Source: Eutypella sp. D-1 (Eukaryota; Ascomycota; Sordariomycetes; Xylariales; Diatrypaceae). From it: DNA of 64,000 nucleotides. Made by a program: the position numbers and the translations under genes. The DNA lies in contig JAJTTP010000039.1 in the NCBI GenBank assembly GCA_023313575.1, positions 18,542 to 82,541 of the forward strand. Reading direction: 5' to 3'. How positions within the stretch are numbered: position 1 is the stretch's first letter; each line of letters starts with the position of its first letter. The notes under the pieces are model-generated. The model did no database searches. It saw nothing but the letters and a program-made list of their open reading frames with translations, and was not told where the DNA came from. This document shows positions 52,111 to 62,850 of the stretch, piece after piece.

Positions 52111-53550
52111 ATGACAAATATTAGCCATAAAAATATTCTTAGTCCTTCTCTTTTTACTAAAAAAATAAATACTAATTATGAATTAATACCTTTGAATATA
52201 TCAGTAAATGATACGGGAATAACTAAATATCTTCCCCCTGTAGCTAAGGAATGAAGAAATAGTGTTTATAATTATAATTCAAATAATACTATTAATTATC
52301 CTATTTATGATTTAAAGGTGAATTCTTTAATAAAAGGATATTTTAATATGTATTTTAATCATAATTTTATAAAAAGTAAGTATATATCACATAAAAAAAA
52401 ACGTAAATCTTTCAATAAAATATTTATAAGTAAAGCAGAAACAAAACATATAAATTCTAAAGCTATAATTACAATTTTTGTTTATAATAGAGAAAAGTTA
52501 ATTTTATTAAAGAAAATCCGAAGGTTAAAAAAAATATTTGCTAAACTTATGATAAGAAGTAAAATACTTCAGCTTTTATCTTTTTCTTATTCTGAACCTC
52601 CGGTTACGGATCAGCAAGCTACAAAAATAAATTTTATTAATAATACTACAAATGTTTTGTTAGCTTTGTTAAAATTTAACTTAAAAGGTAGGCGCTTTGC
52701 TCTAAAGAAATCTTATAAGGAATTATATGATCTTTTTATAAAAATATCCAAAACATTAGCAATTATTAGGAAATATAGACTAAGATTAAGTTTAAATAAA
52801 TATAAGTTTGAGGATAAATTTTTATATAAATTAACACAATATATAAGTAAATATTATGGTAAAAAAGTAGAATTTAACATAGTAAATGTAAAATCTATAG
52901 CTTATAATGGAGATATATTTACTGAAATTCTAACATCCAAAATAAAAAAAGAAAGAACTAGTCCAATTTGAAGCATGAACGATCTGTTAAGTAAAGTTGT
53001 ATTGCCTAAAGTGAATATAATTATAGAAAGAGGTAGAATAGAAAAAGATGTGGATCTAGAATTAGTGGATAACAAATACAAAAATCTAAATATAAGTTCA
53101 ATAATAAATAATAATAATGATTTACTTAAAGATAGTTTGAACAAATTATTATACAATGTATACAATAAGACTTATTTAGAAAAAGAAAGTAAATTAAACT
53201 TCCGGGCGCCTGCGTATTCCCTTCGGGAAAAGGGAAGGAGGCCTACGGCCGCGGATAATCATGAAGATTTGAATATACGGGATGTTATACTAGACAACAT
53301 AAAATATAAGACTATGGGAGGTGCAAAATTAATAGTTAAAGGTAGATTAACTAAACGTTACCGTGCTGATAGAGCCGTTTATAAAATGAAGTGGAAAGGT
53401 GGTCTTAAGAACATCGATTCTGCATTTAAAGGATTATCAACAGTTCAATATTTAGGTTACCAAGATTCAAATGTTACAAAATCTAGCTCGGTTAGCAAGA
53501 GAAGAATTGGTAGTTTTGGTGTGAGAGTTTGAATAAGTGGAAAAAACTAA
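52111..53550 (+). CDS. rps3: Ribosomal protein S3, encoded in the omega intron
   Basis: ATG at 52111, 479 residues, TAA at 53548, UGA as Trp at KEWRNS, SPIWSM and GVRVWISG. It is very basic and Lys/Asn/Ile-rich, as usual. Recognised by FNLKGRRFALKKSYKE, the GRLTKRYRADRAVYKMKWKG stretch (about residue 410-430, the best conserved S3 C-terminal region), and the ending GSFGVRVWISGKN. It acts in the mitochondrial small ribosomal subunit head at the mRNA entry channel. A GC-rich insert (about 53203-53257) adds codons for RAPAYSLREKGRRPTAAD in frame. A smaller one may be at 52600 (EPPVTDQ). These are absent from typical relatives by composition. The start is the only ATG near the ribozyme 3' edge. 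Confidence 0.93.
53203..53257 (+). repeat. In-frame GC cluster inside rps3
   Basis: Contains the palindromes ttcccttcgggaa and ggcctacggccgcgg within otherwise very AT-rich coding sequence. Length keeps the frame. It resembles the small GC inserts that break HEGs at 31265 and 8670. Confidence 0.75.
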
Positions 53551-53589
53551 TCTACCGGGAGTTATCAAAGAGAGCATATCTCCCTGTTG

Positions 53590-54113
53590 TTCAATATTCT
53601 GATGTAACCGTAAATAAGTCTTGAATTATTAAATAAAATTTTACAACCTGAGTATAATATTTTAAATGTTGCAGGATCCAATCAGGGTTTCAAGCATGAT
53701 TATTTGACGTTAGAAAAATTTATACTTCAGGGCCTATCTGAACAGAATCTTAAGCATTTAGAAAAAATGAATAGCGACCCGGTTTTGGTGGCAAAGAGAT
53801 TAGAAAATTTGAAAAAGTATAATTCAAATGAAGAAGCTCGAGCCAAAAATACCGAGCGTTTTAAAGCCTATCTAAGAACAGAATAAGCTCAAGAGCATCG
53901 TTTGCGTAATAACTTGGCTCAGAGTGTTCAAGTAGAGGTTATTGATATTGACACAGGTGAGAAAACTCTTTATCCCTCATTAGTTGATGCAGGTGGGTGT
54001 ATTTAAACAGTCAATTCATGCTTATTTAGATGGTAAGATGACTAAGCCGTTTGGCGCCTTCTTATCCCTCCGGGATCAGATGAATAGATTTAAAATACGA
54101 AAAATTAACTAAT
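53590..54113 (+). pseudogene. GIY-YIG C-terminal relic after rps3
   Basis: ILQPEYNILNVAGSNQGFKH (about 53638-53700) is the conserved end of the GIY-YIG domain, followed by EKFILQGLSEQNLKHLEKM, a stop at 53884, QVEVIDIDTGEKTLYPSL (NUMOD1-like) and a GC insert (tatccctccgggatca). The catalytic N-terminus is gone. A former endonuclease of the omega intron is likely. Confidence 0.75.
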
Positions 54114-54570
54114 AAGCGTCCGTCGGTCGGGGGAGCTTTGGGGTTAATACCTGAATAGCTGGTAATAATTAATCTACTTTTGTGAGAGAGGAGTTCTCTA
54201 CAATTCACCCTAACTTATCGATGTCGATGTAGATCTTTTGCAGTAATAAGTTTATTTAGTGGTAAATATTCGATATTTAGCGTTAATTATACATAAAGAA
54301 AAAAAAATGAAGAAATAGTCTGAACCATTTTGTGAAAAGTGGAAATAATAATATTATGATAACAAGTTGAACAGGCTAATTTGCGCAAGAGTGTGCAAAA
54401 TGAGTGCGCGGTTTGGCACCTCGATGTCGGCTTAACTTATCCTCATGGATGCATTGTGGTGTGGAATACCATATTTGTGTCTGCGACTATCAAACTCCGG
54501 GGACGCCCTAAAATTCTTGATACCAAGCAGTGTATGAAAATACATTAGTGGCTGAAGTCATTATCCAGGA

Positions 54571-55770
54571 ATGGTAACAATTCAAGAGATACTCCAAAGA
54601 GTAATGGGCTATCGCGGATCTAAGTCAATTGCATGCCAAAATTCACTCACAAGCCATAATGGTCATGTAATTGTAAAAGAGCAACGAATAGATGGTAGTC
54701 ACAAGGGTGTTTTGACCACTAGTCAAAAAAATAATAAACACCCTATGTTAAGGTGTGTTCTAATGGGTCTTGAAAGAGATTATCACGGCATTGTTCTTTC
54801 TGAATCATTAAGCAGATGCTATTCTACTAGCATAACTTCAACAGACACAAGCCAAATTCTTGAGTCAAAACTAGATCCTAACTTTGTTAGTGGTTTTATA
54901 GATGGTGAAGGAAGTTTTTCAGTTACTTTTATTAAGGATAAATCTTATAAAAGTGGATGACAAATTAAAACTTCATTTTCTATTGGTCTTCATAAAAAAG
55001 ATCTTGCTTTACTGGAAAAATTCAAAATTTATTTTGGTGTAGGAGGAATTTCATCAAAAGGGGTAAATGGTGTTCAATATTATGTAAATTCACCTAAAGA
55101 TTTATTAATGATTGAAAATCATTTAGATAATTATCCATTGTTAACGCAGAAACGAGTTGATTTTATTTTGTTTAAGAGTATATTGGGGTTGATAAGATGT
55201 AAAGAACATTTAACACTGCAGGGTTTAAATGAAATTGTAGCATATAAAGCAGCAATGAATAAGGGTTTACCTAGTTCTTTGAAAGAAGCTTTCTTAGATA
55301 TAATACCAAAAGATAGGCCAATTAATTCAAATTCAAATAAGTTAACTCCTGGATGGTTAGCTGGTTTTACTTCTGCTGAGGGTAGTTTCATGATAAGAGT
55401 TCTTAATTCTCCTAATCATAAGCTAAATAAAAAAATTCAATTAGAATTTAATCTATCTCAGCATGCAAGAGATGAAGAGTTAATGAGAGGGATAGCCAAT
55501 TATTTTAATGCTGGTTCTGTTTCTCTTAACAGAAATGCATTTGTGTTTAGAGTAGTAAAATTTTCAGATCTGGTTGAAAATATTTTACCTCTTTTTATTA
55601 ATTATCCTATCCAAGGAATAAAATATTTTGATTATTTAGACTTTTTAAAAGCTGTGGAAATTATAAGAAATAAAGACCATTTAACATTAAAAGGATTGGA
55701 AGAGATTCAAGAAATAAAAGATGGGATGAATAGTAGAAGAGTGGGTGAATTTTTTTTATTATTTTTATGA
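54571..55770 (+). CDS. LAGLIDADG_1 endonuclease of rnl intron 12
   Basis: As in intron 4, ATG at 54571 lies within the ribozyme and the frame reads through core RNA (HVIVKEQRIDGSHKG) before CYSTSITSTDTSQILE, FVSGFIDGEGSFSVTF (motif 1, about 54885), DNYPLLTQKRVDFILFKSI, the linker IIPKDRPINSNSN, GWLAGFTSAEGSFMIRV (motif 2, about 55350) and DGMNSRR. The last eight residues (GEFFLLFL) come from hairpin element F, which has replaced the normal end. Catalytic parts complete. Confidence 0.87.
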
Positions 55771-55843
55771 GCCGGCACTTAAGTATTTAAATATTATTAA
55801 GTTAACATAGCTAAAAATAAAAATAATAAAAAAATAACCCTAC
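55743..55843 (+). repeat. Long hairpin element F, copy 2
   Basis: Same gggtgaatttttttt arm and gagccggcactta loop as 7233-7333, with a diverged inner part. It supplies the stop codon of the HEG of intron 12. Confidence 0.85.
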
Positions 55844-56286
55844 TGATATAATGATATGATAAATTTGTAGGTCAGATAAATAATTTGTGATCAGATTATT
55901 TACCTGAATTGCCATGGCAGAAACTATGTAGGGTACGACTGTTCGTCGATTAAAAAGTTACATGAGCTGGGTGATAGCCCTGCAATACTACGCGGTGAGC
56001 GTATTCTATTGTGTACTTATTGGATTAATTGCAGGGACTGCTTATAAATTAAGTGAATCTGCAGCGTACTTTATTTAAGCTCAAGTATATCAACTAAGGA
56101 TATATTGTTAAATAAAAGCGTTCAACGACTATTGGTGAGTAGTGCTAACAATAATCCATTTAGAAAGTCCAATACTACAAATTTAAAAGATAAATACTGA
56201 ATTATGATAAATATAGATATAAAAAAAAATGAATAAAACAACCATGATAAGATTTTTAAATTCACGAGGCTCCTGCGGTGAAAAAA

Positions 56287-56362
56287 AATAACCAACTAAA
56301 ATCTAAATTTAACTTATTAATTTTATATAATACTTAAGATTTTAGGTTGGTTATTTTTTTAA
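56287..56362 (+). repeat. AT palindrome upstream of the intron 13 ORF
   Basis: Arms ataaccaactaaaatct and gattttaggttggttat. It interrupts the sequence between possible upstream ATGs (56202, 56228) and the conserved ORF. Confidence 0.8.
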
Positions 56363-56380
56363 ACGCCGATCCTAGAAAAA

Positions 56381-57121
56381 TTGGAAAATTACAAAAAAGA
56401 GTTACGTAGTAAATCTAAATTATCGTTATATTTAAACGATGTTGTTATAGGTTTACTTTTAAGTGACGGATATTTAGAAAGATCTTCACCTACAAGCGGG
56501 GTTCGTCTTACTCTTAGTTTTGGTGCTAAGCATTCAGCATATTTGATGCACTTATTTAATTTAATTGAACCTTACACAAATACAAGGCCAACATTAATTA
56601 GTGTATATAATAAACAGACTAAAACTAATAATGAAGTATGAAGATTTAAAACTGTAAGTTTACCACAATTGTTATATTATTATGAACTATTTTATAAAGC
56701 TAATCCAGAAGGTAAATATATAAAAATTATTCCTTTAAATATAGAAGAACTTATATCTCCTGTAGTTTTAGCGCACCTTATTATGGGTGATGGAAATTTG
56801 AAGCAACCAGATAAAATTATACGTATTTATACAAATAGTTTTACTCAGGAAGAAGTAGGTTTATTAGCTTTAGCTATCACTCGTAAATTAAATATATTAA
56901 CTAAAGTAGTTCATGATAGAAATAATCAATATATGATAACAATCAGTAAAAGTCAACTCCCCTTAGTACAAGAAGTTATTAAATCACATATGCATCCTTC
57001 TATGTATTACAAGATAGATTTGGAGCAAAGCGATTCAGAATCATTTAATTATGAAAATATATCTGAATTAAATAAATTTGACTTAGATTGCGAGAGTTAC
57101 TATAATATTTATGGTAAATAA
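56381..57121 (+). CDS. LAGLIDADG_2 endonuclease of rnl intron 13
   Basis: VVIGLLLSDGYLERSS (motif 1, about 56440), SFGAKHSAYLMHLFNLIEPY, a Trp UGA, VVLAHLIMGDGNLKQP (motif 2, about 56760), TNSFTQEEVGLLALAITRKL, KSHMHPSMYYKI, TAA at 57119. The frame begins with TTG; the original N-terminus was probably cut off by the palindrome just upstream. The catalytic domain is complete. Confidence 0.83.
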
Positions 57122-57745
57122 TTGTAGTTAGTTGCTGGTTATTTTGCAGTATAATTTTAGCGTTAAATTTATCTTTTAATATTTGTAGTAAGGAAATAGT
57201 CTGAGCAACATTGTGAAATGTTGAATTATTAATTATTTAATAAGATAACAAGCTGTAAATACGTCGTGAGACAGTATGGTTTCCATCTTCTAGAGGGAAT
57301 TAGAATATAATAAGGAATAACCTATGTACGAAAGGAACTTGGCCGGCGCTTCTTAGCGCCTTGAAATAACATAATTATAAATCTCTGGTTTACCTATTGT
57401 TTAGGTGTTTAACATAATTATTTATGTTGAGCTACGCTACTCTCACTTAAGTAGATATATAGCCTAGGCACGGTAGGGAAGCTATGTTTGTCAGGGATAA
57501 GTATTGAAAGCATATAGATACGAAGCCCACCTTAAGATATTTCTTAAATATACGTTTTATAATAAGACGAATGAATTTAATCGTCTAATTATTGATTCCT
57601 TATTTTTTGACTGACTATTAAATGCATTTTTGGCTGACTATTAAATTAAATTCATAGGCTTTGTTTGTAAGAATCAAGAGATTTTAAGGATCAAAGTACT
57701 AATTTTATAAATAACTGAATATTTTCTTTATATCTTACATTTTTT

Positions 57746-57817
57746 GCCTGGTTAGCATAAATAGTAATGCAATTGTTTTGTAATCAATAGAAAGGGGGGC
57801 AGTACCCCTACTGGGTT
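57746..57817 (+). tRNA. trnT: tRNA-Thr (UGU)
   Basis: Loop tttgtaa gives UGU on a stem attgt/tcaat with one mismatch. Acceptor gcctggt/actgggt pairs through several wobbles. The T-arm is unusual: agggg ggcagta cccct lacks the standard ttcaaat loop. Position right after rnl fits trnT in related genomes. Confidence 0.75.
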
Positions 57818-57848
57818 TTAGGATACCGATTCGCTTTTTCGTTCCCCT

Positions 57849-57909
57849 CAAACCCCTGCAGAATGCAGGGGTTTAGGGGAGGGGGCCCCCATCCCATGGG
57901 GATACGGTG
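57849..57909 (+). repeat. GC hairpins after trnT
   Basis: A perfect hairpin (aaacccctgca / tgcaggggttt), followed by an inverted partial copy of the 50-bp GC block (gggggcccccatcc). Confidence 0.85.
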
Positions 57910-58035
57910 AAGTATACGTAATTTAGGTACGAAGTTTGTGCACTAAACCTTGTTAGTAAGTATGTTGATGACAAAACAATATACTTTTAACAGATGATTA
58001 TAGGATCATAATTTCTGATTGCGGATAAATCGATA

Positions 58036-58133
58036 GGATTTTTTTTTATTCTTTTTATGAGCCGGCACTTAAATTTTGTAATATTTCTTAATTTAATATA
58101 CTATAGAATAAAAAGAATAAAAAAATAACCCTA
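58036..58133 (+). repeat. Long hairpin element F, copy 3
   Basis: Almost identical to 7233-7333 over its whole length, including the gagccggcac loop. It directly precedes a HEG C-terminal fragment, so it may mark the breakpoint where the rest was lost. Confidence 0.87.
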
Positions 58134-58135
58134 CA

Positions 58136-58460
58136 AATGAATAATAATAGATTATCAACATCCAAGGTTTCGTTAGTTAATAGAAAGAGACTTTTAGAAT
58201 ATCTAGCCCTTTTATTGAGTCAACCATCTAATTATGCATTAGTTTATGGAAGAATATTCATGAAATTTTCAAATAAATCTCTAAATACTCATAAAGCTGT
58301 ATAACTAATTGAATTACCTAGTGGTAAGGTAGTTCAAATATTTAGTCAGTTAACAGAATGTGCTAATTCTTTAGGAATGTCTTTATTAACAGTATATTAC
58401 AGAGTACAAAAATCCAAGGAATTTCAATTTAGTAATAAGATAGTATATTTACGTTATACT
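58136..58460 (+). pseudogene. LAGLIDADG C-terminal + NUMOD1 relic
   Basis: MNNNRLSTSKVSLVNRKRLL, a stop at 58302, then IELPSGKVVQIFSQLTECAN and LGMSLLTVYYRVQKS. This is the tail of the family represented by 17280-18479; both LAGLIDADG motifs are missing. Confidence 0.7.
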
Positions 58461-58571
58461 ATTTTAATTGACTGTAATTCTTTGCTCAGTAGCAAAAAGA
58501 TATTTCATCTATATATGGTGGGCTAAATATATATTTAAGTATTAGTAGTTTATAACTATTAATATGTTGTA

Positions 58572-58643
58572 GGATTAGTGGTCAAGCGGTACGACATGGC
58601 TCTTTCAATGCCACTAACGTGGGTTCGAATCCCACCTAATCTG
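58572..58643 (+). tRNA. trnE: tRNA-Glu (UUC)
   Basis: Acceptor ggattag/ctaatct, anticodon loop ctttcaa (UUC) on stem tggc/gcca, T-arm gtggg ttcgaat cccac. Confidence 0.9.
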
Positions 58644-59868
58644 TTTCTTGTAGGGGTCTCTCTCTTAGGCTTATAGTGGTGTATTTCATAGCAAGCCCTA
58701 ATAAATTAGGCTCTGCCTCTTTTCCTATTTCTCTTCACTCTTACAAGTAGTCGCCCACTTTGTGAGCGCAGATAAACAGGAAAATAAAAAAAGGAATAAA
58801 AAAAAAATTTAGTGCGTTATTTATAAAAAATTAGCATATATACCTCGCTAGTATAAAAAATTCAAAATGATTATTACGCAAGGTTTTCTATGAAATAGCC
58901 CTGCTCTTTTCTCCTCCTATTTTTTTTTTATGAAAATAGGAGAGAGAAAATATCTTAAATAGGCAGTAAATAATGGAGGTTTTTAGGGGTACTTAACCCA
59001 CTGTAAAGATCTCGGGAGTTGTTATCTTCTTTAGGTTTAAAAACTATGAGTTATAAACATCGAATTATATAGGTAGTGAAAAAGTACTATATTTAATATT
59101 CTCTATTAGTAAATATGTAGTAATACAAGTTAATTTATTTTTTTTCCGGTTTCGTCAAATGATTTTATTTTTAATCTTCAGAGGCTCCTGTAGCGAAGCG
59201 CCCCCGCTGCATTCTTACTGCGGGGGTTTACGGTAAAAAAAAATAAAAACTAAAATCCTTAGTCATATATCAAATATAATGCATCAAATTTGGATTTTAG
59301 TTTTTTATTTTAAAGCCGATCCTACAAAAATTTAAAGGATAAACTTAAACAGGATGTAACCTTCTATTATCAAATCATCTATAGTTTAGAAATGAAAATC
59401 CTTTTATATTAACCTATTTTTCTATTCTTTTTGCGTTAATGCTTATTATGTTAATCCTAGTTTTATTCATAAGTTTAAAATTAATAGTGATTAGAGTTAT
59501 AGTAAGTATAAATAAATATTTGTTATTTAAGAAGTAGATATCTTTTTAATAGTATATTGATTTTAGACTTAAATTCTATTTTAATGCGGATTAGTGTAAT
59601 AGTAACATATTTGACTCATGATCCAATGATAAAGGTGCAAGTCCTTTGTCCGCATACAGGAAGGTTAGGGGGGGGGGGGGTTGCTTATGAACCGAAGGAT
59701 ATGGGGACGATAGATAATTTTTTTTTGAAAATATATTCTCGTGAAAGTGCAGGTCACTTTCTGACTCTAATGACTATAAGAATACTTAAGATACTTAATA
59801 ATCTTACTGTCATATACGCCTTTAAGTTCTTTAACTTTAGGTTGGGATCGCTTTAAATACGTATTTAA
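58644..59868 (+). other. Spacer with hairpins and a 13-G run
   Basis: Holds a G-type hairpin (58725-58795), an AT hairpin (58905-58950, ctcctcctattttt / aaaataggagag), the cccccgctgca hairpin (59201-59229), an AT palindrome (59236-59316) and 13 G at 59668-59680. A frame at about 59386-59536 (ENPFILTYFSILFALMLIML) could encode a short membrane peptide but has no ATG at its start and no known homologue. Confidence 0.5.
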
Positions 59869-59941
59869 GAGGCTATAACTTAATTGGTAAAGTGAGCTGC
59901 TCATGACAGCTTTGATAAGTGTTCAAGTCACTTTAGCCTTA
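59869..59941 (+). tRNA. trnM: tRNA-Met (CAU)
   Basis: Acceptor gaggcta/tagcctt, anticodon stem agctg/cagct with loop ctcatga (CAU), T-arm aagtg ttcaagt cactt. Elongator or initiator role not decided. Confidence 0.9.
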
Positions 59942-61390
59942 TTTAAACCTTAATATTAAGTAATAGAAGATGAAATATTTCAATAAAAATAAATAACCGT
60001 AAAAATAAATAATTAAATAATTCAAGAATTTAAAAATGATAACAATGCTAAATAATAATAATCTTATATACTAATTCTTGAAAATATTGAACTCATGTTT
60101 ATTTAGTTTCATAACAAAAAATTCGTGAAGTTATGATCATGTTGTATAAGATCTCTAATACAAGTGACTCACTTAAGCATTTGTAAAGTCGGTTTGGCGA
60201 TAGAGTCTTAAAGATGAATTTTTAAGTATTAAACTATAGTGACCCAAAGTAGAACAACATAGTGAACTAAATGGACAAGGGTATACGGGACACGTGAGAC
60301 ACTGGAGTAATTTATTGGAGGCGTTACGGAGCCAATACAAAAACTAGGGTTATCTTCAGGTAACCACCAAATTTCTAAAATAAACTATGACTACTGTGAG
60401 ATGGAAGAATCCCATCTCAGTGAATATAGCGTTTCACCAAATAGTATGGATACTTATTTATTCTACTTTATTTAAGCTAGTACTTTTTAACTTACTAGTC
60501 ACTTAAATTCTCCATTCATTCTCACTTTTATTAACATATACGCGTAACCTTTTACTGACAGAAAGGTGAGCAGCCAGGTTATTAACTTTTAGTGCAACCC
60601 ATACGTTAATGTAACTTTTACGATGTACGGATTTTATTAGCTTATATTCCTTCTTATCACATTCATTTTATTCGTATATACCCTTTCGTTTCACCTCTGT
60701 TTTTTGGTAATTATATTTGATATATGACTAAGGATTTTAGTTTTTTATTTTTTGTTTTTACCGCAGCAGGCAGTAAAAACAAAAATAAAATCTAAATCTG
60801 TTTAAAGTATTAATGTCCTGGTTTATATTATTTAATATTTTATTTTTATTTTTTAGCCTGGATAAGTTAAATTTTATTTATGGTAAGTCAGTTTTAGTGT
60901 TACGTAATAAACATAATTTAATAAATTGAGATAAAATGTATTATACAGAATATAAAAAACTTAAAGATAAATATAGGGAAAATACTGGCTATTTAGTATA
61001 ACAACTATTAAAAATATCTGCTAAAAAATGTTTTAGCAGATAATGGATTTTATATATTAGAATTCTATTATAGGGTAGGACTTAAAACTATTTATGGACT
61101 ATATATGTTTAAAATGGATGAACATTTACTTGAACTATGAAATAATTCTTATTTTTGGTCGCTTATGACCCCCTGCGTACGAAGTTAGAGCTAGTGATAA
61201 ATAAGTTAGTATTTATCTTTTATTTATTTTAGGCCCTGCGAAGCATAGGCTCCGCCTTACCCTTATTTCATAGGGGCACACCGTGCTCCACATACTTTTT
61301 TTCTCCCCTGCGAAGCATAGGCGTAGCCTTAGCCTTACTCTTTTTTTACCGTTATACAACATTCCTTTTACGTAGCTCCTTAATTTTGAA
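59942..61390 (+). other. Spacer, possibly structured RNA at 60100-60600
   Basis: 60100-60600 is less AT-rich than normal spacer and has internal stems (gagatgg / ccatctc at 60398-60417) but matches no RNA family I can confirm. An AT palindrome lies at 60725-60800. A frame with GFYILEFYYRVGLKTIYGLY at about 61038-61100 looks protein-like but is short. Mini-repeats gcgaagcataggc occur at 61237 and 61310. Confidence 0.45.
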
Positions 61391-62850
61391 TTAAAATGTG
61401 GATTTTAATATTTTATTATCTCTAAACACAGGTTTAACTTCACCTAATGCGGATAAATAATCTATTATAAAAATAGCATCAAAATAAGAGAAGTATATAA
61501 ATTTTAGGGTAATCATATTTTCTCTTCATTAAAACATTTTTAATAAGATAATTATTCAGTTCAAATTTTTATATCTTTAAAGACACATTAATATCTGTTG
61601 GTTTTTCCATCATAAACAGATACAGCTATAGGAATTTTCTTAGTTATAATATTTTCATTAGTATTATCTAAGTCCGATCCCTGCGGTAAACGGAGTTTCG
61701 GCATTCTTCTGGGAGGATAAGATTAAATAAATGATATGTATTTATATTATCATTTTCAGTAATAATTCTTTTAATTTCAGATAAATCCTATGGGTTTAAC
61801 ATATTATCTTCAATGGTTAGAAGTAATGTATCAGTATTCTTAATAAAATGTGTAATAGAATTTTCTTTTATAGAACTTAATATATCCACAGAATAAAAGT
61901 TCCCGTTATCATCTTTTAATTGTAACGTTGAATAAGCTGTATTCTCCGTGGTGAATTTAGTATTATCTCATAGAGTTAAATCCAATGTAGAAGGAATATT
62001 AAAATGTTTATATTTAAAGTTATTAGTATCATTATTTTTAGATTTTTTTTTCATTTTTATTTTCTAAAATATTAAAGTACTCATATCTTTGGTTTTTAAT
62101 ATTTTTTAATGGTTTATATGTAAATAAAATGTTTTACTTAGCAAAACTTGTTTTAAACATAGCTTCTAAAGCTTCTGATATATGTATAGCAAAACCTTTT
62201 ATAAAGAAAACTTGTGAAAAAATTGCGTGAAGTTTATCAATTCCAAATTTATTAGAAACTTGAGTTGTGGAACAGGATCTAATTTTCAAAATAATCGAAA
62301 AATAGTTATGGTTAGGATGATTATTTCTGTAAAAAACCTAAAATAATATTAATTCATTGTATAAATCTTGAATTGAAAAAATGGGTATAAAATACCAGAG
62401 GTTAAAGTATTTCAACCATATTTGTTGAAAGAATGTTTATAATTAAGTTTTATAATCATTATATTTTACGTAAGGAATTAAATCAAGAGATGGGTCGCTT
62501 CTGTAGGCGTAGCCACCGAAGGATCTGGGACTAAAAACCAAAAAAAATCCGCTTCGCATAGTAATATATCAAATAAAGGTCTTCCATATCCCTCTGGTAA
62601 AATTTTACCAGGAGCGAAGCGTCTTATATTTTACTTTTTATTTTTAACCGCTCATAAACAACTAAATCTATGTATTGTTTTATTGGCTTTTTAGGAGACG
62701 TTTTGTTATGAAAAACTGTCGCATATTTTATATAATGGTTTAGTATAGTTACAGAGAATATGAAGGATTTTATAAAAAGGTTCGAATGGAGCTGCAATAA
62801 ACCACACTTCATCTAAGTTTATATAAATTTGTGGCTAATATTGTATTGAT
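61390..62850 (-). pseudogene. Linear-plasmid-type DNA polymerase (family B) relic
   Basis: Read on the minus strand from high to low coordinate: KYATVFHNKTSPKKPIK (about 62730-62680), a 165-bp insert of element B, FGIDKLHAIFSQVFF and HISEALEAMFKTSFAK (about 62240-62140), FNIPSTLDLTLWDNTKF (about 62010), KKIPIAVSVYDGKTNRY (about 61660-61600) and FDAIFIIDYLSALGEVKP (about 61486-61430). The last two look like the regions around exonuclease motifs I and II of the protein-primed polymerases of fungal mitochondrial plasmids (IPI..S.YDGK; FD.IF). The frame is broken many times, and the polymerase domain proper is absent. It is the only minus-strand gene trace in the window. Confidence 0.55.
62491..62655 (+). 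repeat. Composite hairpin element B, copy 3
   Basis: Matches 2541-2709 over its full 165 bp, including the ctgtaggcgtagccaccgaa part and the gctcataaa end. Inserted in the plasmid-polymerase relic between QYIDLVVYE and the next segment. Confidence 0.87.

Larger units (their letters stand above)
51871..54369 (+). mobile_element. rnl intron 11, omega-site group IA intron with rps3
   Basis: Inserted in gctacgctagggaU|aacaggctaat, the omega site (E. coli position about 2449). 5' ribozyme gtttgtccttcaatg, aattgggttaatttca, gttcaacgactaaaaggtga; 3' part gaagaaatagtctgaac and gataacaagttg. Its position and rps3 content are those of the conserved Pezizomycotina rnl intron. Confidence 0.93.
54444..55911 (+). 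mobile_element. rnl intron 12, group I
   Basis: Between cttaacttatccU and ccatggcagaaac. Core at 54485-54770 (caaactccggggacgccc, ctatcgcggatctaagtcaa, gtaaaagagcaacgaataga, aaggtgtgttcta). The 3' flank after the ORF carries hairpin element F (55743-55843). Confidence 0.88.
55973..57255 (+). mobile_element. rnl intron 13, group IA
   Basis: Between gagctgggU and taaatacgtcgtgagac (E. coli about 2585). Core 56020-56190 (ttaattgcagggactgctta, gttcaacgactattggtgag, acaataatcc) and 3' part 57160-57255 (aaatagtctgagcaac, gataacaagctg), related to introns 6 and 11. Confidence 0.88.
26890..57700 (+). rRNA. rnl: Large subunit ribosomal RNA, 14 exons
   Basis: Approximate exons: 26890-27372, 29955-30049, 31717-31934, 33797-33912, 35513-36220, 38487-38530, 39985-40307, 44391-44451, 47233-47535, 49487-50000, 51759-51870, 54370-54443, 55912-55972, 57256-57700. 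Landmarks: agtaccgtgagggaacgggt (domain I), aactgacctagatagctggt (exon 2), ttagaagcagccat (exon 4), gaactcggcaaac (exon 6), gggtcctaaggtagcg (exon 7), cgagaagaccctatgcagct (exon 9), gctacgctagggat then aacaggctaat (omega site) and tttggcacctcgatgtcggc (exon 12), acgtcgtgagacagt and tacgaaaggaac (exon 14). At about 31 kb the gene is roughly ten times its mature product. Gene ends are estimated, and exon 10/11 borders are weakest. Exons 5, 9 and 10 contain extra hairpins. Confidence 0.93.

Noticed and set aside
59557..59856. 99-codon frame through the 13-G run
   Set aside because: It contains poly-G and mini-repeat codons (RLGGGGVAYEPKD), no homology, and mixed composition.
60100..60600. Possible mitochondrial RNase P RNA (taaagtcggtttgg upstream, tgacagaaaggtg downstream)
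   Set aside because: The two motifs only loosely recall the P4 conserved regions. The downstream strand that should pair with aagtc is missing after acagaa, so no P4 helix can be formed.
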